The notes below the pieces were generated by a model. It searched no databases. It was not told the DNA's origin and saw only the letters and a program-made list of their open reading frames with translations. A stretch of 64,000 nt of DNA, from NCBI RefSeq assembly GCF_003867015.1, contig NZ_CP032548.1:186001-250000 (forward strand), in the 5' to 3' direction. The stretch is from Tenacibaculum singaporense (GTDB lineage: Bacteria; Bacteroidota; Bacteroidia; Flavobacteriales; Flavobacteriaceae). A program made the translations under genes and the position numbers. Positions 25,833-35,088 of this stretch are shown here, one piece after another; positions within the stretch are counted from its first letter, which is position 1, and every line of letters starts with the position of its first letter.

Positions 25833-26882
25833 CTAGTCTTTATTAAAAGAATTCCAACCTTGTGCTTTTAATTCAATTTCTTGATTAGCACGTGTTACCA
25901 AATTCATTCCTTCATTCTTCTCAGTAATATGACCTACAACCGTTAAATTAGGATTTCCTTTTATTTTGTCATAGTCATCTATAGAAACCGTAAACAACAA
26001 TTCATAATCTTCTCCACCACTTAAAGCTATCATGGTACTATCCATATTAAACTCTTCAGAAGTAGAAATTACCTGCGGATCTAATGGTAATTTATCTTCA
26101 TATATTTTACATCCTGTTTTACTTTGCGTACAGATATGCATAATTTCAGAAGATAATCCATCAGAAATATCTATCATTGAAGTTGGTTTCACCTCTAACT
26201 CTTCTAATAACTTAGGAATATCCTTACGTGCCTCAGGTTTTAATTGACGTTCAATTATATAAGTATACTTATCTAAATCTGGTTGATTTTGAGGATTCAC
26301 TTGAAACACTTGCTTTTCACGTTCTAATACTTGTAACCCTAAATATGCTCCTCCTAAATCACCCGAAACTACTATTAAATCGGTAGGTTTAGCCCCATCT
26401 CTGTATACAATATCCTCTTTATTAGCAGTACCAATGGCTGTAACAGAAATTAATATTCCTTTTGTTGAAGAAGTAGTATCTCCTCCTACTAAATCTACTT
26501 TATACGTATCGCATGCTAGTTGTATTCCTGCATACAATTCCTCAATAGCTTCTAACGGAAAACGATTAGATACAGCAATAGATACTGTAATTTGTTCCGC
26601 ATTAGCATTCATCGCATACACATCCGATAAGTTAACCATTACCGCTTTATATCCTAAATGCTTCAAAGGCATATAACTCAAATCAAAGTGTATCCCCTCT
26701 ACTAACAAATCAGTTGTAATTACAGTTTCTTTACCTGACGCATTAATTACAGCAGCATCATCTCCTACTCCTTTCACTGTTGAAGAATGATACATTTTAA
26801 AATGCTTTGTTAAATGGTTTATTAATCCAAATTCTCCAAGTTCAGCTAACGAAGTTCTTTCTTGATTTTTATCTTCTAACAT
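25833..26882 (-). CDS. thiL: Thiamine-monophosphate kinase
   Basis: Makes thiamine diphosphate from thiamine monophosphate. The 349-residue protein has the PurM-like fold with typical segments GVGDDAAVI, TTDLLVEGIHFD, VNLSDVYAM and SGGEDYELLFTV. I chose ATG at 26882 (MLEDKNQERTSLAELGEFG); an upstream ATG at 26909 adds nine atypical residues. It is a single gene in this window, away from other thiamine genes. Confidence 0.95.
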   Translation of the reverse strand: MLEDKNQERTSLAELGEFGLINHLTKHFKMYHSSTVKGVGDDAAVINASGKETVITTDLLVEGIHFDLSYMPLKHLGYKAVMVNLSDVYAMNANAEQITVSIAVSNRFPLEAIEELYAGIQLACDTYKVDLVGGDTTSSTKGILISVTAIGTANKEDIVYRDGAKPTDLIVVSGDLGGAYLGLQVLEREKQVFQVNPQNQPDLDKYTYIIERQLKPEARKDIPKLLEELEVKPTSMIDISDGLSSEIMHICTQSKTGCKIYEDKLPLDPQVISTSEEFNMDSTMIALSGGEDYELLFTVSIDDYDKIKGNPNLTVVGHITEKNEGMNLVTRANQEIELKAQGWNSFNKD

Positions 26883-27021
26883 GCTGCAAAGATAACGACT
26901 AACAAACAAAAAGAACTATTTTACTTAAGGTAATCTACATAAAATAAAAATAGGGTTTTATTGTTTTTGTATGTTATATAAATAGTTAATTACTTAATTT
27001 AGTGCTTTTAAACCCCATTTT

Positions 27022-28242
27022 ATGAAAAACCTGAAAATTCTACTTGTTTTAGTTGGGATGTTATTTTTAACTTCTTGCTCATCATCTTCAAATGAAACTC
27101 CAATAGAGACCAATAAAAAACCTTGCGAAAATGGAATGGCAGGTGATTTTCCTTGCAATGGCTACGATCTCCTATTAAATATCCCTGTAAATACATTTAA
27201 TGCTAAAGAAGTAAATGATAGTTGGGGTTGGACAGACCCAACAACTAACAAAGAATATGCTATTGTTGGCTTGGATAATGGTACCGCTTTTGTTGACATA
27301 ACTGATACTGAAAAACCAGTGTATCTAGGTAAACTTCCCACTCCCACTATTAGCAGTGCTTGGAGAGATGTAAAAGTGTATAATAATCATGCGTTTATCG
27401 TTGCCGACAATAACCAAGGAGATACTGGACATGGTATGCAAGTATTTGATTTGACAAGATTAAGAAATGTTACCAATCCTCCCAATACATTTACAGCAGA
27501 TACACGTTTTACCGATTTTGGAAAAGCGCACAATATTGTAATTAATGAAGCCACTGGTTATGCTTATCCTGTAGGTACTGATAGAACTGGAACCTACAAA
27601 GGAGGTCCTTTATTTATCAACATCCAAAACCCTAAAAGCCCAATAAGCGAAGGTGGTTGGGGAACCGATAATTACAGTCACGATGCCCAAGTAGTTACCT
27701 ATAACGGTCCTGATACCGATTATGCTGGTAAAGAAGTTTTGATAGGAAGTAATGAAAACGAAGTGGTGATTGTTGATATTACCGATAAATCAAATCCAGT
27801 AACTATTTCTAAAATTTCATATTCAAATGTAGGGTACACCCATCAAGGTTGGTTTACTCAAAATCAACAATATTTTATTTTAGGAGATGAATTAGATGAG
27901 CAAAAATTTGGTAACAATACAAGAACAGTTATTTTTGATTTTTCCGATTTAGATAACCCTAAACAACATTTTACTTATAACGGACCTACCAAAGCAATCG
28001 ATCATAATTTATACGTGAGTGGAACTACTCTTTATTTAGCTAATTATACTGCAGGTATTCGTTTTATTGATATTTCAAACATTGGAAGTAAAAACATTAC
28101 TGAAGTGGCTTATTTTGATACCCATCCAGAAAATGACAATGCTAATTTTAATGGAGCTTGGAATGTATACCCTTTCTTTAAAAGTGGTAAAATTGTTGTA
28201 AGCGATATTAACAGAGGCTTATTTATTCTTAAAAAACAATAA
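27022..28242 (+). CDS. Choice-of-anchor B family (LVIVD repeat) lipoprotein
   Basis: A 406-residue lipoprotein (lipobox FLTSC, Cys 18). Its body is made of repeats with LVIVD-like signatures such as AFVDITDTEKPVYLG and VVIVDITDKSNPVTIS, forming a beta propeller of the choice-of-anchor B type. His-rich stretches HNIVIN, SHDAQVV and DHNLYV are conserved-looking and could bind metal. It is the first gene of a four-gene operon, with 0 to 3 bases between genes, that ends in MbnP and MbnH. Its function is unknown. Confidence 0.8.
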   Translation: MKNLKILLVLVGMLFLTSCSSSSNETPIETNKKPCENGMAGDFPCNGYDLLLNIPVNTFNAKEVNDSWGWTDPTTNKEYAIVGLDNGTAFVDITDTEKPVYLGKLPTPTISSAWRDVKVYNNHAFIVADNNQGDTGHGMQVFDLTRLRNVTNPPNTFTADTRFTDFGKAHNIVINEATGYAYPVGTDRTGTYKGGPLFINIQNPKSPISEGGWGTDNYSHDAQVVTYNGPDTDYAGKEVLIGSNENEVVIVDITDKSNPVTISKISYSNVGYTHQGWFTQNQQYFILGDELDEQKFGNNTRTVIFDFSDLDNPKQHFTYNGPTKAIDHNLYVSGTTLYLANYTAGIRFIDISNIGSKNITEVAYFDTHPENDNANFNGAWNVYPFFKSGKIVVSDINRGLFILKKQ

Positions 28243-29571
28243 ATGCTCAAGCAACTTTCACCATTCCTTTTTGTATTAACCATTATTTGTAGTTGTAGCA
28301 AAGATGATGGCATACATTTTAATTCTTCATCAAAAGCCCCTGAAGTCAGTTTGGTTAAAACTCTTGGAGGTTCTGTAAACGAAAGTGGTAGAAGTGTAAT
28401 AAACACTTCTGATGGAGGTTATATTGTAGCTGGTTATACTCAAAGTATTGATGGAGATATAAAAACCACTAGAAACACAATTCAATATGATTTTTGGGTT
28501 TTAAAATTTAATGCAAGCGATAATCTTCAATGGCAAAAAACCTATGGAGGTTCAAAAGATGATAAAGCGTTTAAAATTATCAAAACAAGTGATAACGGCT
28601 TTGCTATTGTGGGCTATGGAAAAAGCAATGATGGAGATGTAAATACAAACGAAGGATTTGATGACATTTGGGTATTAAAACTAGACAACAACGGTACAAT
28701 AGTATGGGAAAAAACTACTGGTTTCTCTGGAGCTGATCAAGGTTTTTCAATTATTCAAACTTCTGATGGAGGTTATTTTATCGGGAGTATTCTAGACGTT
28801 ACTGCATCTGGAGGCTTAGGTAATTCAAAAAAAGTAGCAAAACACGCTGGTGGAGACTATTGGGGGATTAAGCTTAATCCTAGCGGAGATATTGAATGGA
28901 GAAAATACTTTGGAGGAACAAATACTGATACTTGCTACGATGTAGCCGAAGCCACTGACGGCTATTTATTAATTGGCTCTTCTGACAGTAATGATGTAGA
29001 CATCAAAAACAACAAAGGCTCTTACGACTTTTGGATTGTTAAAACTGACAAAAGCGGAGATTTACTTTGGGAAAAATCTTTTGGTGGTACAGAAATTGAT
29101 GAAGCTAGAGCAATAACAAAAACAAATGATGGAAACTTCATTATAGTAGGAGATACACGTAGTTCTAATAAAGATATATCTCAAAATAATGGTGGTGCTG
29201 ATGTATGGGCTATAAAAATAACCAGTCAAGGAAAATTACTTTGGCAGAAAAATTATGGAGGTTCTAGTTTTGATGTTGGTAGATCTATTAAAAAAACATT
29301 GAACGGAGATTTTTTAATATCTGGAAGCTCAAGAAGTGCTGACAACAACTTTACCAATAAAGGTCAAAATGACGCGTTAATTATGAAAATTGATACAAAC
29401 GGAAACCTTTTATGGCAAAAAACAATAGGAGGTACAGATATCGATTTTTGTTACGATGTAGTTGAATTAACAAACGGAAATATTATTGCTGTAGGTGAAA
29501 GTAGCAGCAACAATCAAGATATAACAACAAACAAAGGTTTTTCAGACCTATTAATTATCAAACTAAAATAA
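28243..29571 (+). CDS. Seven-bladed beta-propeller lipoprotein
   Basis: A 442-residue lipoprotein (IICSC, Cys 16 or 18). It consists of seven repeats of about 55 residues, each opening with GG-S/T and D (GGSVNES, GGSKDDK, FSGADQG, GGTNTDT, GGTEIDE, GGSSFDV, GGTDIDF) and containing SDGGY-, DGD- and FWV-K-like signatures. Blade three carries a longer insertion. The protein ends with the last blade and has no C-terminal sorting domain. It starts on the base after the previous stop. Its place before MbnP and MbnH suggests a surface role with that pair, possibly as a scaffold. Confidence 0.75.
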   Translation: MLKQLSPFLFVLTIICSCSKDDGIHFNSSSKAPEVSLVKTLGGSVNESGRSVINTSDGGYIVAGYTQSIDGDIKTTRNTIQYDFWVLKFNASDNLQWQKTYGGSKDDKAFKIIKTSDNGFAIVGYGKSNDGDVNTNEGFDDIWVLKLDNNGTIVWEKTTGFSGADQGFSIIQTSDGGYFIGSILDVTASGGLGNSKKVAKHAGGDYWGIKLNPSGDIEWRKYFGGTNTDTCYDVAEATDGYLLIGSSDSNDVDIKNNKGSYDFWIVKTDKSGDLLWEKSFGGTEIDEARAITKTNDGNFIIVGDTRSSNKDISQNNGGADVWAIKITSQGKLLWQKNYGGSSFDVGRSIKKTLNGDFLISGSSRSADNNFTNKGQNDALIMKIDTNGNLLWQKTIGGTDIDFCYDVVELTNGNIIAVGESSSNNQDITTNKGFSDLLIIKLK

Positions 29572-29574
29572 TAA

Positions 29575-30333
29575 ATGAAATATTTTTTAACTCTCTTCTT
29601 TAGTGTATTGTTTTTTTCTTGTAGCTCAGATAATGATGAATCTATCAAAGAAGTTTCAGTAAAACTAAAATTTAGTCAAAACTGGGATGGTACTATAATT
29701 GAAAAATCTGATTTAGAAAACACCGAATTCACCAACAAAACAGGAAGTAAACTTACTATAAGCAGACTACGCTATTTAATCTCACGCATTAGTCTTGTTA
29801 ATGGTGCAGGAGACACGACTAAGTTTGATAGTTACAAGCTAATTGATGTAAGTAAACCAGACAGTTTAACACACAGCCTTTCTAAAAAAATATCAGAAGG
29901 AAGCTATAAACTACTTTTTACCTTCGGTTTTAATAATAGTGACAATCAAAGTGGAACATATCCAGATCTAAACTCTGCTGATTGGAATGTACCCGATATG
30001 ATGGGAGGAGGATATCACTACATGCAACTAGATGGTAAATACAAAGATACCTTAGGGGTAGAAAATCCATATAATTTTCATGCAGTAAGAGCTTACGATA
30101 AAGAAAAAGACTCTATTTTAGACACTTCTTTTAGAATTGAAACTAGCTCTATACTCTTAAAAAACAATGCTACTGTAGAAATCAAAATGAATGTAGCTGG
30201 GTGGTTTAAAAGTCCTAATGATTGGGATTTAAACGAAAAAAGTGTTGATTTAATGATGGATTTTGAAGCTCAGAAAGAAATTTCTGAAAACGGTAAAAGT
30301 GGTGTATTTAGTTTAGGAAACATTTCTCAATAA
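29575..30333 (+). CDS. MbnP family protein
   Basis: A 252-residue lipoprotein (FFSC, about Cys 15) of the MbnP family. Family markers are LRYLISRISLV, the ADWNVPDM and GYHYMQLDG region, and NFHAV. In methanotrophs MbnP binds copper at a site containing a kynurenine made from tryptophan by its partner MbnH. The MbnH homologue starts 2 bases downstream, so the same partnership is likely here. No methanobactin genes are seen. Confidence 0.8.
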   Translation: MKYFLTLFFSVLFFSCSSDNDESIKEVSVKLKFSQNWDGTIIEKSDLENTEFTNKTGSKLTISRLRYLISRISLVNGAGDTTKFDSYKLIDVSKPDSLTHSLSKKISEGSYKLLFTFGFNNSDNQSGTYPDLNSADWNVPDMMGGGYHYMQLDGKYKDTLGVENPYNFHAVRAYDKEKDSILDTSFRIETSSILLKNNATVEIKMNVAGWFKSPNDWDLNEKSVDLMMDFEAQKEISENGKSGVFSLGNISQ

Positions 30334-30335
30334 TA

Positions 30336-31403
30336 ATGATGCTAAAAAGTATATACCTTTCTTTACTTCTACTTCTTTTAATCAGTTGTTCTTCAAAAGG
30401 AGAAGAAGAAAGTGTATACACACCTGTTCCTGCTAACTTAGAAATCCCTGAGTTATTTCAACAAAAATTAATAGCTCCTGTTATTCCAACTAACAATCCT
30501 TTAACAGAAGAAGGAATAGCTTTGGGAAAAAAATTGTTTTTCGACCCTATTTTATCAAAAGACAACACACAATCTTGCGCTAGTTGTCACGACCCAAAAA
30601 ACGCTTTTACCGACGACACTCGTTTTAGTGAAGGAGTCGATGGTAAATTCGGAACGCGAAACTCAATGCCGCTATTTAATTTAGCTTGGAATTTTGATGA
30701 ACGTTTTATGTGGGACGGAAAAGAACTCAGTATTGAACGTCAAGCATTCTCACCTGTTCGTAATCCAATTGAAATGCATAGCGATTGGAAAAATGTAGCT
30801 AAAAAACTACAAGAACACGATGAATACCCAATCCTTTTTCAACAAGCTTTTGGAGCATCAAAAATAGATTCGACCTTCGTTACCAAGGCAATCGCTCAGT
30901 TTGAAAGAACTCTAATTTCAGGAAATTCAAAATTTGACCAATACCTTTTAGGTAAGGTAGAATTAACTTCAGAAGAACAAAACGGGTTTAATGTGTTTAT
31001 GGATGAAACTAGAGGAGACTGTTTTCATTGTCATGGGAGTGATAACAATCCTTTATGGACAGACAACAAGTTTCATAACAATGGCTTAGATGAAACTTTT
31101 ACCGATATTGGTTTAGGCGCTGTTACAGGTGACCCAAATGATAATGGAAAATTTAGAAGTCCTTCCTTACGAAACTTAAAATTTACTGCCCCATATATGC
31201 ACGATGGACGATTTGCTACTTTAGAAGAAGTAATTAATCATTATTCTGAAGGATTAAAACTATCTTCTACCATTGACCCTTTGATGAAAAAAGCTAACCA
31301 AGGAGGTGTGCAGCTCTCAGATAAAGATAAAGCAGATTTAAAAGCTTTTCTTTTAAGTCTTTCCGATGATAATTTTGTAAACAATCCTAAATTTCAACAA
31401 TAA
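30336..31403 (+). CDS. MbnH-like di-heme cytochrome c peroxidase family protein
   Basis: A 355-residue lipoprotein (LLISC, about Cys 18) with two haem-binding motifs, CASCH (Cys81, Cys84, His85) and CFHCH (Cys229, Cys232, His233), in the di-heme peroxidase/MauG superfamily. MbnH of this family oxidises a tryptophan of MbnP to kynurenine. The tight coupling to the MbnP gene supports MbnH over a plain H2O2-detoxifying peroxidase, though I cannot exclude the latter. Confidence 0.85.
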   Translation: MMLKSIYLSLLLLLLISCSSKGEEESVYTPVPANLEIPELFQQKLIAPVIPTNNPLTEEGIALGKKLFFDPILSKDNTQSCASCHDPKNAFTDDTRFSEGVDGKFGTRNSMPLFNLAWNFDERFMWDGKELSIERQAFSPVRNPIEMHSDWKNVAKKLQEHDEYPILFQQAFGASKIDSTFVTKAIAQFERTLISGNSKFDQYLLGKVELTSEEQNGFNVFMDETRGDCFHCHGSDNNPLWTDNKFHNNGLDETFTDIGLGAVTGDPNDNGKFRSPSLRNLKFTAPYMHDGRFATLEEVINHYSEGLKLSSTIDPLMKKANQGGVQLSDKDKADLKAFLLSLSDDNFVNNPKFQQ

Positions 31404-31477
31404 TCTTCTAACAATCAGCAAGTAGATTTAAAGTATAAACAATTTTTATCGCCTAATAAGTATATTCATTTCAAAAA

Positions 31478-31509
31478 ATGATATAAATCATATTTTGTCA
31501 TTATCTTTG
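31478..31509 (+). promoter_or_regulatory. Promoter and possible operator of the suf operon
   Basis: TATCTTTG at 31502-31509 matches the Bacteroidota -7 consensus, about 30 bases before the first suf ATG. ATGAT-ATAA-ATCAT (31478-31491) is an inverted repeat where the -33 element would be, with no TTG at the usual distance, so it may be a site for an activator or an iron-linked regulator. The regulator is not identified. Confidence 0.5.
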
Positions 31510-31538
31510 CAGTCACTTAGATTTAATCTATTTAAACG

Positions 31539-31868
31539 ATGATAAAAGTTTCAGACACAGCAAAAAAGAAAGTCATTGAACTAATGACCGATGACGGATT
31601 TGATACTGCAACCGACTTTGTTCGTGTTGGAGTGAAAAGTGGCGGTTGTTCAGGATTATCATACGACTTAACTTTTGACAAAACCCAACAAGAAAACGAT
31701 AAAGTTTTTGAAGATAACGATGTAAAAATTGTTGTTGACAAAAAGAGTTTTTTATACCTAGTTGGAACAACTTTAGAATATTCTGGAGGTTTAAACGGTA
31801 AAGGATTTGTATTTAACAATCCTAATGCTAACAGAACTTGTGGTTGCGGAGAGAGTTTCTCTCTATAA
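31539..31868 (+). CDS. sufA: HesB/IscA-family Fe-S cluster assembly protein (SufA-like)
   Basis: A 109-residue A-type Fe-S carrier that passes clusters from the SufBCD scaffold to target enzymes. The three conserved cysteines are in GGCSGLSYDL and the C-terminal CGCGESF. It is the first gene of the suf operon, 33 bases before sufB. I use the symbol by position and family. Confidence 0.93.
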   Translation: MIKVSDTAKKKVIELMTDDGFDTATDFVRVGVKSGGCSGLSYDLTFDKTQQENDKVFEDNDVKIVVDKKSFLYLVGTTLEYSGGLNGKGFVFNNPNANRTCGCGESFSL

Positions 31869-31901
31869 GCCTATACATCACAAAAAGAATACAAAAAACT
31901 G

Positions 31902-33350
31902 ATGAGTAAATACACCGAGGACGATTTAAGAGAAGAATTAAAAACCAAAGAATACGAATATGGTTTTTATACTGATATTGAAAGTGAAAAGTTTCCTAAT
32001 GGGATAAACGAAGATATCGTTCGTGCCATTTCTAAAAAGAAAAACGAGCCAGAATGGATGACTGAATGGCGTTTAGATGCTTTTAGAATTTGGGAGCAAA
32101 TGGAAGAACCAGAGTGGGCTAATGTTACCTATAAAAAACCGAGTTTCCAAGATATTTCTTATTACTCAGCACCTAAAAAGAAACCTAAACTAAACAGTTT
32201 AGATGAAGTAGACCCTGATTTACTAGCCACTTTTGAAAAATTAGGAATTTCTTTAGAAGAACAAAAAAGATTAGCTAATGTAGCAGTTGACATTGTAATG
32301 GATTCTGTTTCTGTAGCTACTACTTTTAAAGAAACGTTAGCTGAAAAAGGAATTATTTTTATGCCTATTTCTGAAGCTATTCAAGAGCATCCAGAATTAG
32401 TAAAAAAATATATAGGTTCTGTTGTACCACCAACTGATAACTTTTATGCTGCATTAAACTCAGCTGTATTTTCTGACGGATCTTTCTGTTATATTCCAAA
32501 AGGAGTTCGTTGCCCAATGGAGTTATCTACTTATTTCCGTATCAACGAAGGAGGAACTGGTCAGTTCGAACGTACCTTAGTTGTTGCTGATGAAAGCAGT
32601 TACGTTTCTTATTTAGAAGGATGTACTGCTCCGCAACGTGATGAAAATCAATTACACGCAGCAGTTGTTGAGCTTATTGCTTTAGACGATGCTGAAATAA
32701 AATATTCAACAGTTCAAAACTGGTTCCCTGGTGATTCAGAAGGAAAAGGTGGAGTTTTCAACTTTGTAACCAAAAGAGGATTGTGTGAAACCAATGCTAA
32801 AATCTCTTGGACACAAGTTGAAACAGGTTCAGCAATTACATGGAAATACCCTAGTTGTATTTTAAAAGGGAACAATTCTGTCGGAGAGTTTTACTCAATT
32901 GCAGTAACTAACAACCATCAACAAGCGGATACTGGTACTAAGATGATTCACTTAGGAAAGAACACTAAGTCGACTATTATTTCTAAAGGAATTTCAGCAG
33001 GTAAATCACAAAATAGTTATCGTGGTTTAGTTCAGGTAAATTCTAGAGCTGAAAATGCACGTAACTTCTCACAATGTGATTCATTATTAATGGGGAACGA
33101 ATGTGGTGCACATACTTTCCCTTATATAGAAGCTAAAAATAAATCTGCTCAAATTGAACACGAAGCTACAACAAGTAAAATTGGTGAAGATCAATTATTC
33201 TATTGTAATCAACGTGGTATTGATACTGAGAAAGCTATTGCATTAATTGTAAACGGATTTAGTAAAGAAGTATTAAATAAGTTACCAATGGAATTTGCTG
33301 TAGAGGCTCAAAAACTACTAGAAATTAGTTTAGAAGGAAGTGTAGGCTAA
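31902..33350 (+). CDS. sufB: Fe-S cluster assembly scaffold protein SufB
   Basis: A 482-residue SufB, the scaffold subunit of the SufBC2D complex on which Fe-S clusters form. It has the conserved [20 protein letters not shown] region and C-terminal NPFR-like segment FCNQRGID, and the beta-helix body. Length matches the family. It is followed after 16 bases by a hydrolase gene and not directly by sufC. Confidence 0.97.
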   Translation: MSKYTEDDLREELKTKEYEYGFYTDIESEKFPNGINEDIVRAISKKKNEPEWMTEWRLDAFRIWEQMEEPEWANVTYKKPSFQDISYYSAPKKKPKLNSLDEVDPDLLATFEKLGISLEEQKRLANVAVDIVMDSVSVATTFKETLAEKGIIFMPISEAIQEHPELVKKYIGSVVPPTDNFYAALNSAVFSDGSFCYIPKGVRCPMELSTYFRINEGGTGQFERTLVVADESSYVSYLEGCTAPQRDENQLHAAVVELIALDDAEIKYSTVQNWFPGDSEGKGGVFNFVTKRGLCETNAKISWTQVETGSAITWKYPSCILKGNNSVGEFYSIAVTNNHQQADTGTKMIHLGKNTKSTIISKGISAGKSQNSYRGLVQVNSRAENARNFSQCDSLLMGNECGAHTFPYIEAKNKSAQIEHEATTSKIGEDQLFYCNQRGIDTEKAIALIVNGFSKEVLNKLPMEFAVEAQKLLEISLEGSVG

Positions 33351-33366
33351 CCTAAACCGCAATACA

Positions 33367-34227
33367 ATGAAAAAAATATTTTTATTAGCTCTTATAACTA
33401 TTGTTACATTTAGTTGTAAAAATGCTAAAAAGGAACAAACTACAGAAGAGAAAACAGTTGAAAAGCCTCAAGTAAAACTTCATGTTTTAGATGGTGGTTC
33501 AATTTTAGTTAACAAACTTGAAGTTTTTTCTCAAGATACGACATACACAGGGCAATCTAAAAAGTTTTCAGATGCATTTTATGTAATATCTCACCCTAAA
33601 GGAAATTTAATGTGGGATGCTGGTTTACCTGAAACCTTAATTGTAGACGAACCTTTTACAGAACCTTCTGGTACTTTTACGTTACAACGTAAAGATTCAT
33701 TAAAAAACCAGTTAAAATCTATAGGGTTAACTATTGATGATTTTAAATATATCGCTTTATCTCACCCTCATTTCGACCATACTGGTCATGCTAACCAATT
33801 CAAAAATGCAACTTGGTTAGTTCAGGAAAATGAGTATGATTTTATAACTAATGATTCTGCAAAAGTTAAAGATCCTAACACATACAATTCTATTAAAGAA
33901 TTGAAGAATGTAGAAAAAATTAATGGCGACCATGATGTTTTTGGAGACGGTACAGTAGTTATCAAATACATGCCAGGTCATACAATAGGTCATCAAGCTT
34001 TATATATTGAAGCTGGTTTAGAGAAACCAATCTTATTAACAGGTGATTTATATCACTTTGAAGAAAACAGAGAAACTAAAGGTGTTCCTTCATTTAATTA
34101 CAATGTTGAGCAAACTATAGAAAGCATGGAAAAGTTTGAAGCTTTCGCAAAAGAAAAGAATGCTGAGGTGATTATTCAACACTCACCTAAAGATTTCAAA
34201 AAATTACAAAATCTATTAAAAAAGTAA
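33367..34227 (+). CDS. Metallo-beta-lactamase-fold lipoprotein (lactonase-like)
   Basis: A 286-residue lipoprotein (VTFSC, Cys 16) with the zinc motif SHPHFDHTGHA plus later ligands in MPGHTIGH and LLTGD. The arrangement resembles N-acyl-homoserine lactonases of the AiiA group, which hydrolyse cyclic esters. Its placement between sufB and sufC (16 and 10 bases spacing) makes it part of the suf transcript. As an exported protein it cannot join the cytoplasmic SufBCD complex, so co-regulation with Fe-S stress is the simpler inference. The substrate is unknown. Confidence 0.85.
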   Translation: MKKIFLLALITIVTFSCKNAKKEQTTEEKTVEKPQVKLHVLDGGSILVNKLEVFSQDTTYTGQSKKFSDAFYVISHPKGNLMWDAGLPETLIVDEPFTEPSGTFTLQRKDSLKNQLKSIGLTIDDFKYIALSHPHFDHTGHANQFKNATWLVQENEYDFITNDSAKVKDPNTYNSIKELKNVEKINGDHDVFGDGTVVIKYMPGHTIGHQALYIEAGLEKPILLTGDLYHFEENRETKGVPSFNYNVEQTIESMEKFEAFAKEKNAEVIIQHSPKDFKKLQNLLKK

Positions 34228-34237
34228 CTATACAGCA

Positions 34238-34990
34238 ATGTTAAAAATAGAAAACTTACACGCACAGGTAGAAGATAAAGATATTCTTAAAGGAATTAAC
34301 TTAGAAGTAAAAGCAGGAGAGGTTCATGCGATTATGGGACCAAACGGCGCAGGTAAAAGTACCTTATCATCTGTAATTGCTGGTAATGAAACTTATGAAA
34401 TGACTTCTGGTTCTATTGAATTAGAAGGTGAAGATATTAGCGAATTAGCTCCTGAAGAAAGAGCGCATGCTGGTGTGTTCTTATCATTTCAATACCCAGT
34501 AGAAATACCTGGTGTTACTGTTACAAACTTTATTAAAACAGCAATTAACGAATCTCGTAAAGCTCAAGGTTTAGAAGAGATGCCTGCTAAAGATATGCTT
34601 AAGAAGATTCGTGAAAAATCAGAATTATTAGAAATCGATCGTAAATTCTTATCTCGTTCCTTAAACGAAGGATTTTCTGGTGGAGAGAAAAAACGTAATG
34701 AGATTTTTCAAATGGCAATGTTAGAACCTAAATTAGCTATTTTAGATGAAACCGATTCTGGTTTAGATATCGATGCGTTACGTATTGTTGCTAATGGAGT
34801 TAATAAATTAAAATCTAAAGATAACGCTGTAGTGGTTATTACTCACTATCAACGTTTATTAGATTATATCGTTCCTGATTATGTACATGTTTTACACGAT
34901 GGAAAAATCGTTAAAACAGGTGACGCTTCTCTTGCTTTAGAGCTTGAAGAAAAAGGGTACGATTGGATTAAAGAAGAGGCTAATAGTTAG
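34238..34990 (+). CDS. sufC: Fe-S cluster assembly ATPase SufC
   Basis: A 250-residue ABC-type ATPase subunit of SufBC2D. The Walker A motif is GPNGAGKST, the signature region LNEGFSGGEKKRNEI and the Walker B ILDETDSGLD, all specific for SufC. It drives conformational change during cluster assembly. It is followed by about 100 bases of palindromic sequence before sufD. Confidence 0.98.
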   Translation: MLKIENLHAQVEDKDILKGINLEVKAGEVHAIMGPNGAGKSTLSSVIAGNETYEMTSGSIELEGEDISELAPEERAHAGVFLSFQYPVEIPGVTVTNFIKTAINESRKAQGLEEMPAKDMLKKIREKSELLEIDRKFLSRSLNEGFSGGEKKRNEIFQMAMLEPKLAILDETDSGLDIDALRIVANGVNKLKSKDNAVVVITHYQRLLDYIVPDYVHVLHDGKIVKTGDASLALELEEKGYDWIKEEANS

Positions 34991-34991
34991 A

Positions 34992-35085
34992 AAAGTTGAA
35001 AAGTAAAAAGTGTAAAGTTGCCTACAATTACAAGCAACTTTCCAGCTTTACAAACTTTTATACTTTATAAACTTTACAACTAAAA
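34992..35085. repeat. Imperfect palindromic spacer between sufC and sufD
   Basis: The spacer is built of AAGTTG and CAACTTT-like units. AAAGTTGC (35014-35021) pairs perfectly with GCAACTTT (35034-35041), and the outer parts (start AGTTGAAAAG, end TTTACAACT) are also roughly complementary. It could fold into a long stem and tune sufD expression, or it may be a small intergenic repeat. Confidence 0.45.
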
Positions 35086-35088
35086 ACA

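Noticed and set aside
28110..28406. Minus-strand frame of 98 codons across the junction of the two propeller lipoprotein genes
   Set aside because: Both sense frames are strongly coding and adjacent; the antisense product shows no signal or domain.
27022..31403. A methanobactin biosynthesis locus, suggested by MbnP and MbnH
   Set aside because: No precursor peptide, MbnB or MbnC homologue is present; MbnP/MbnH occur widely without methanobactin.
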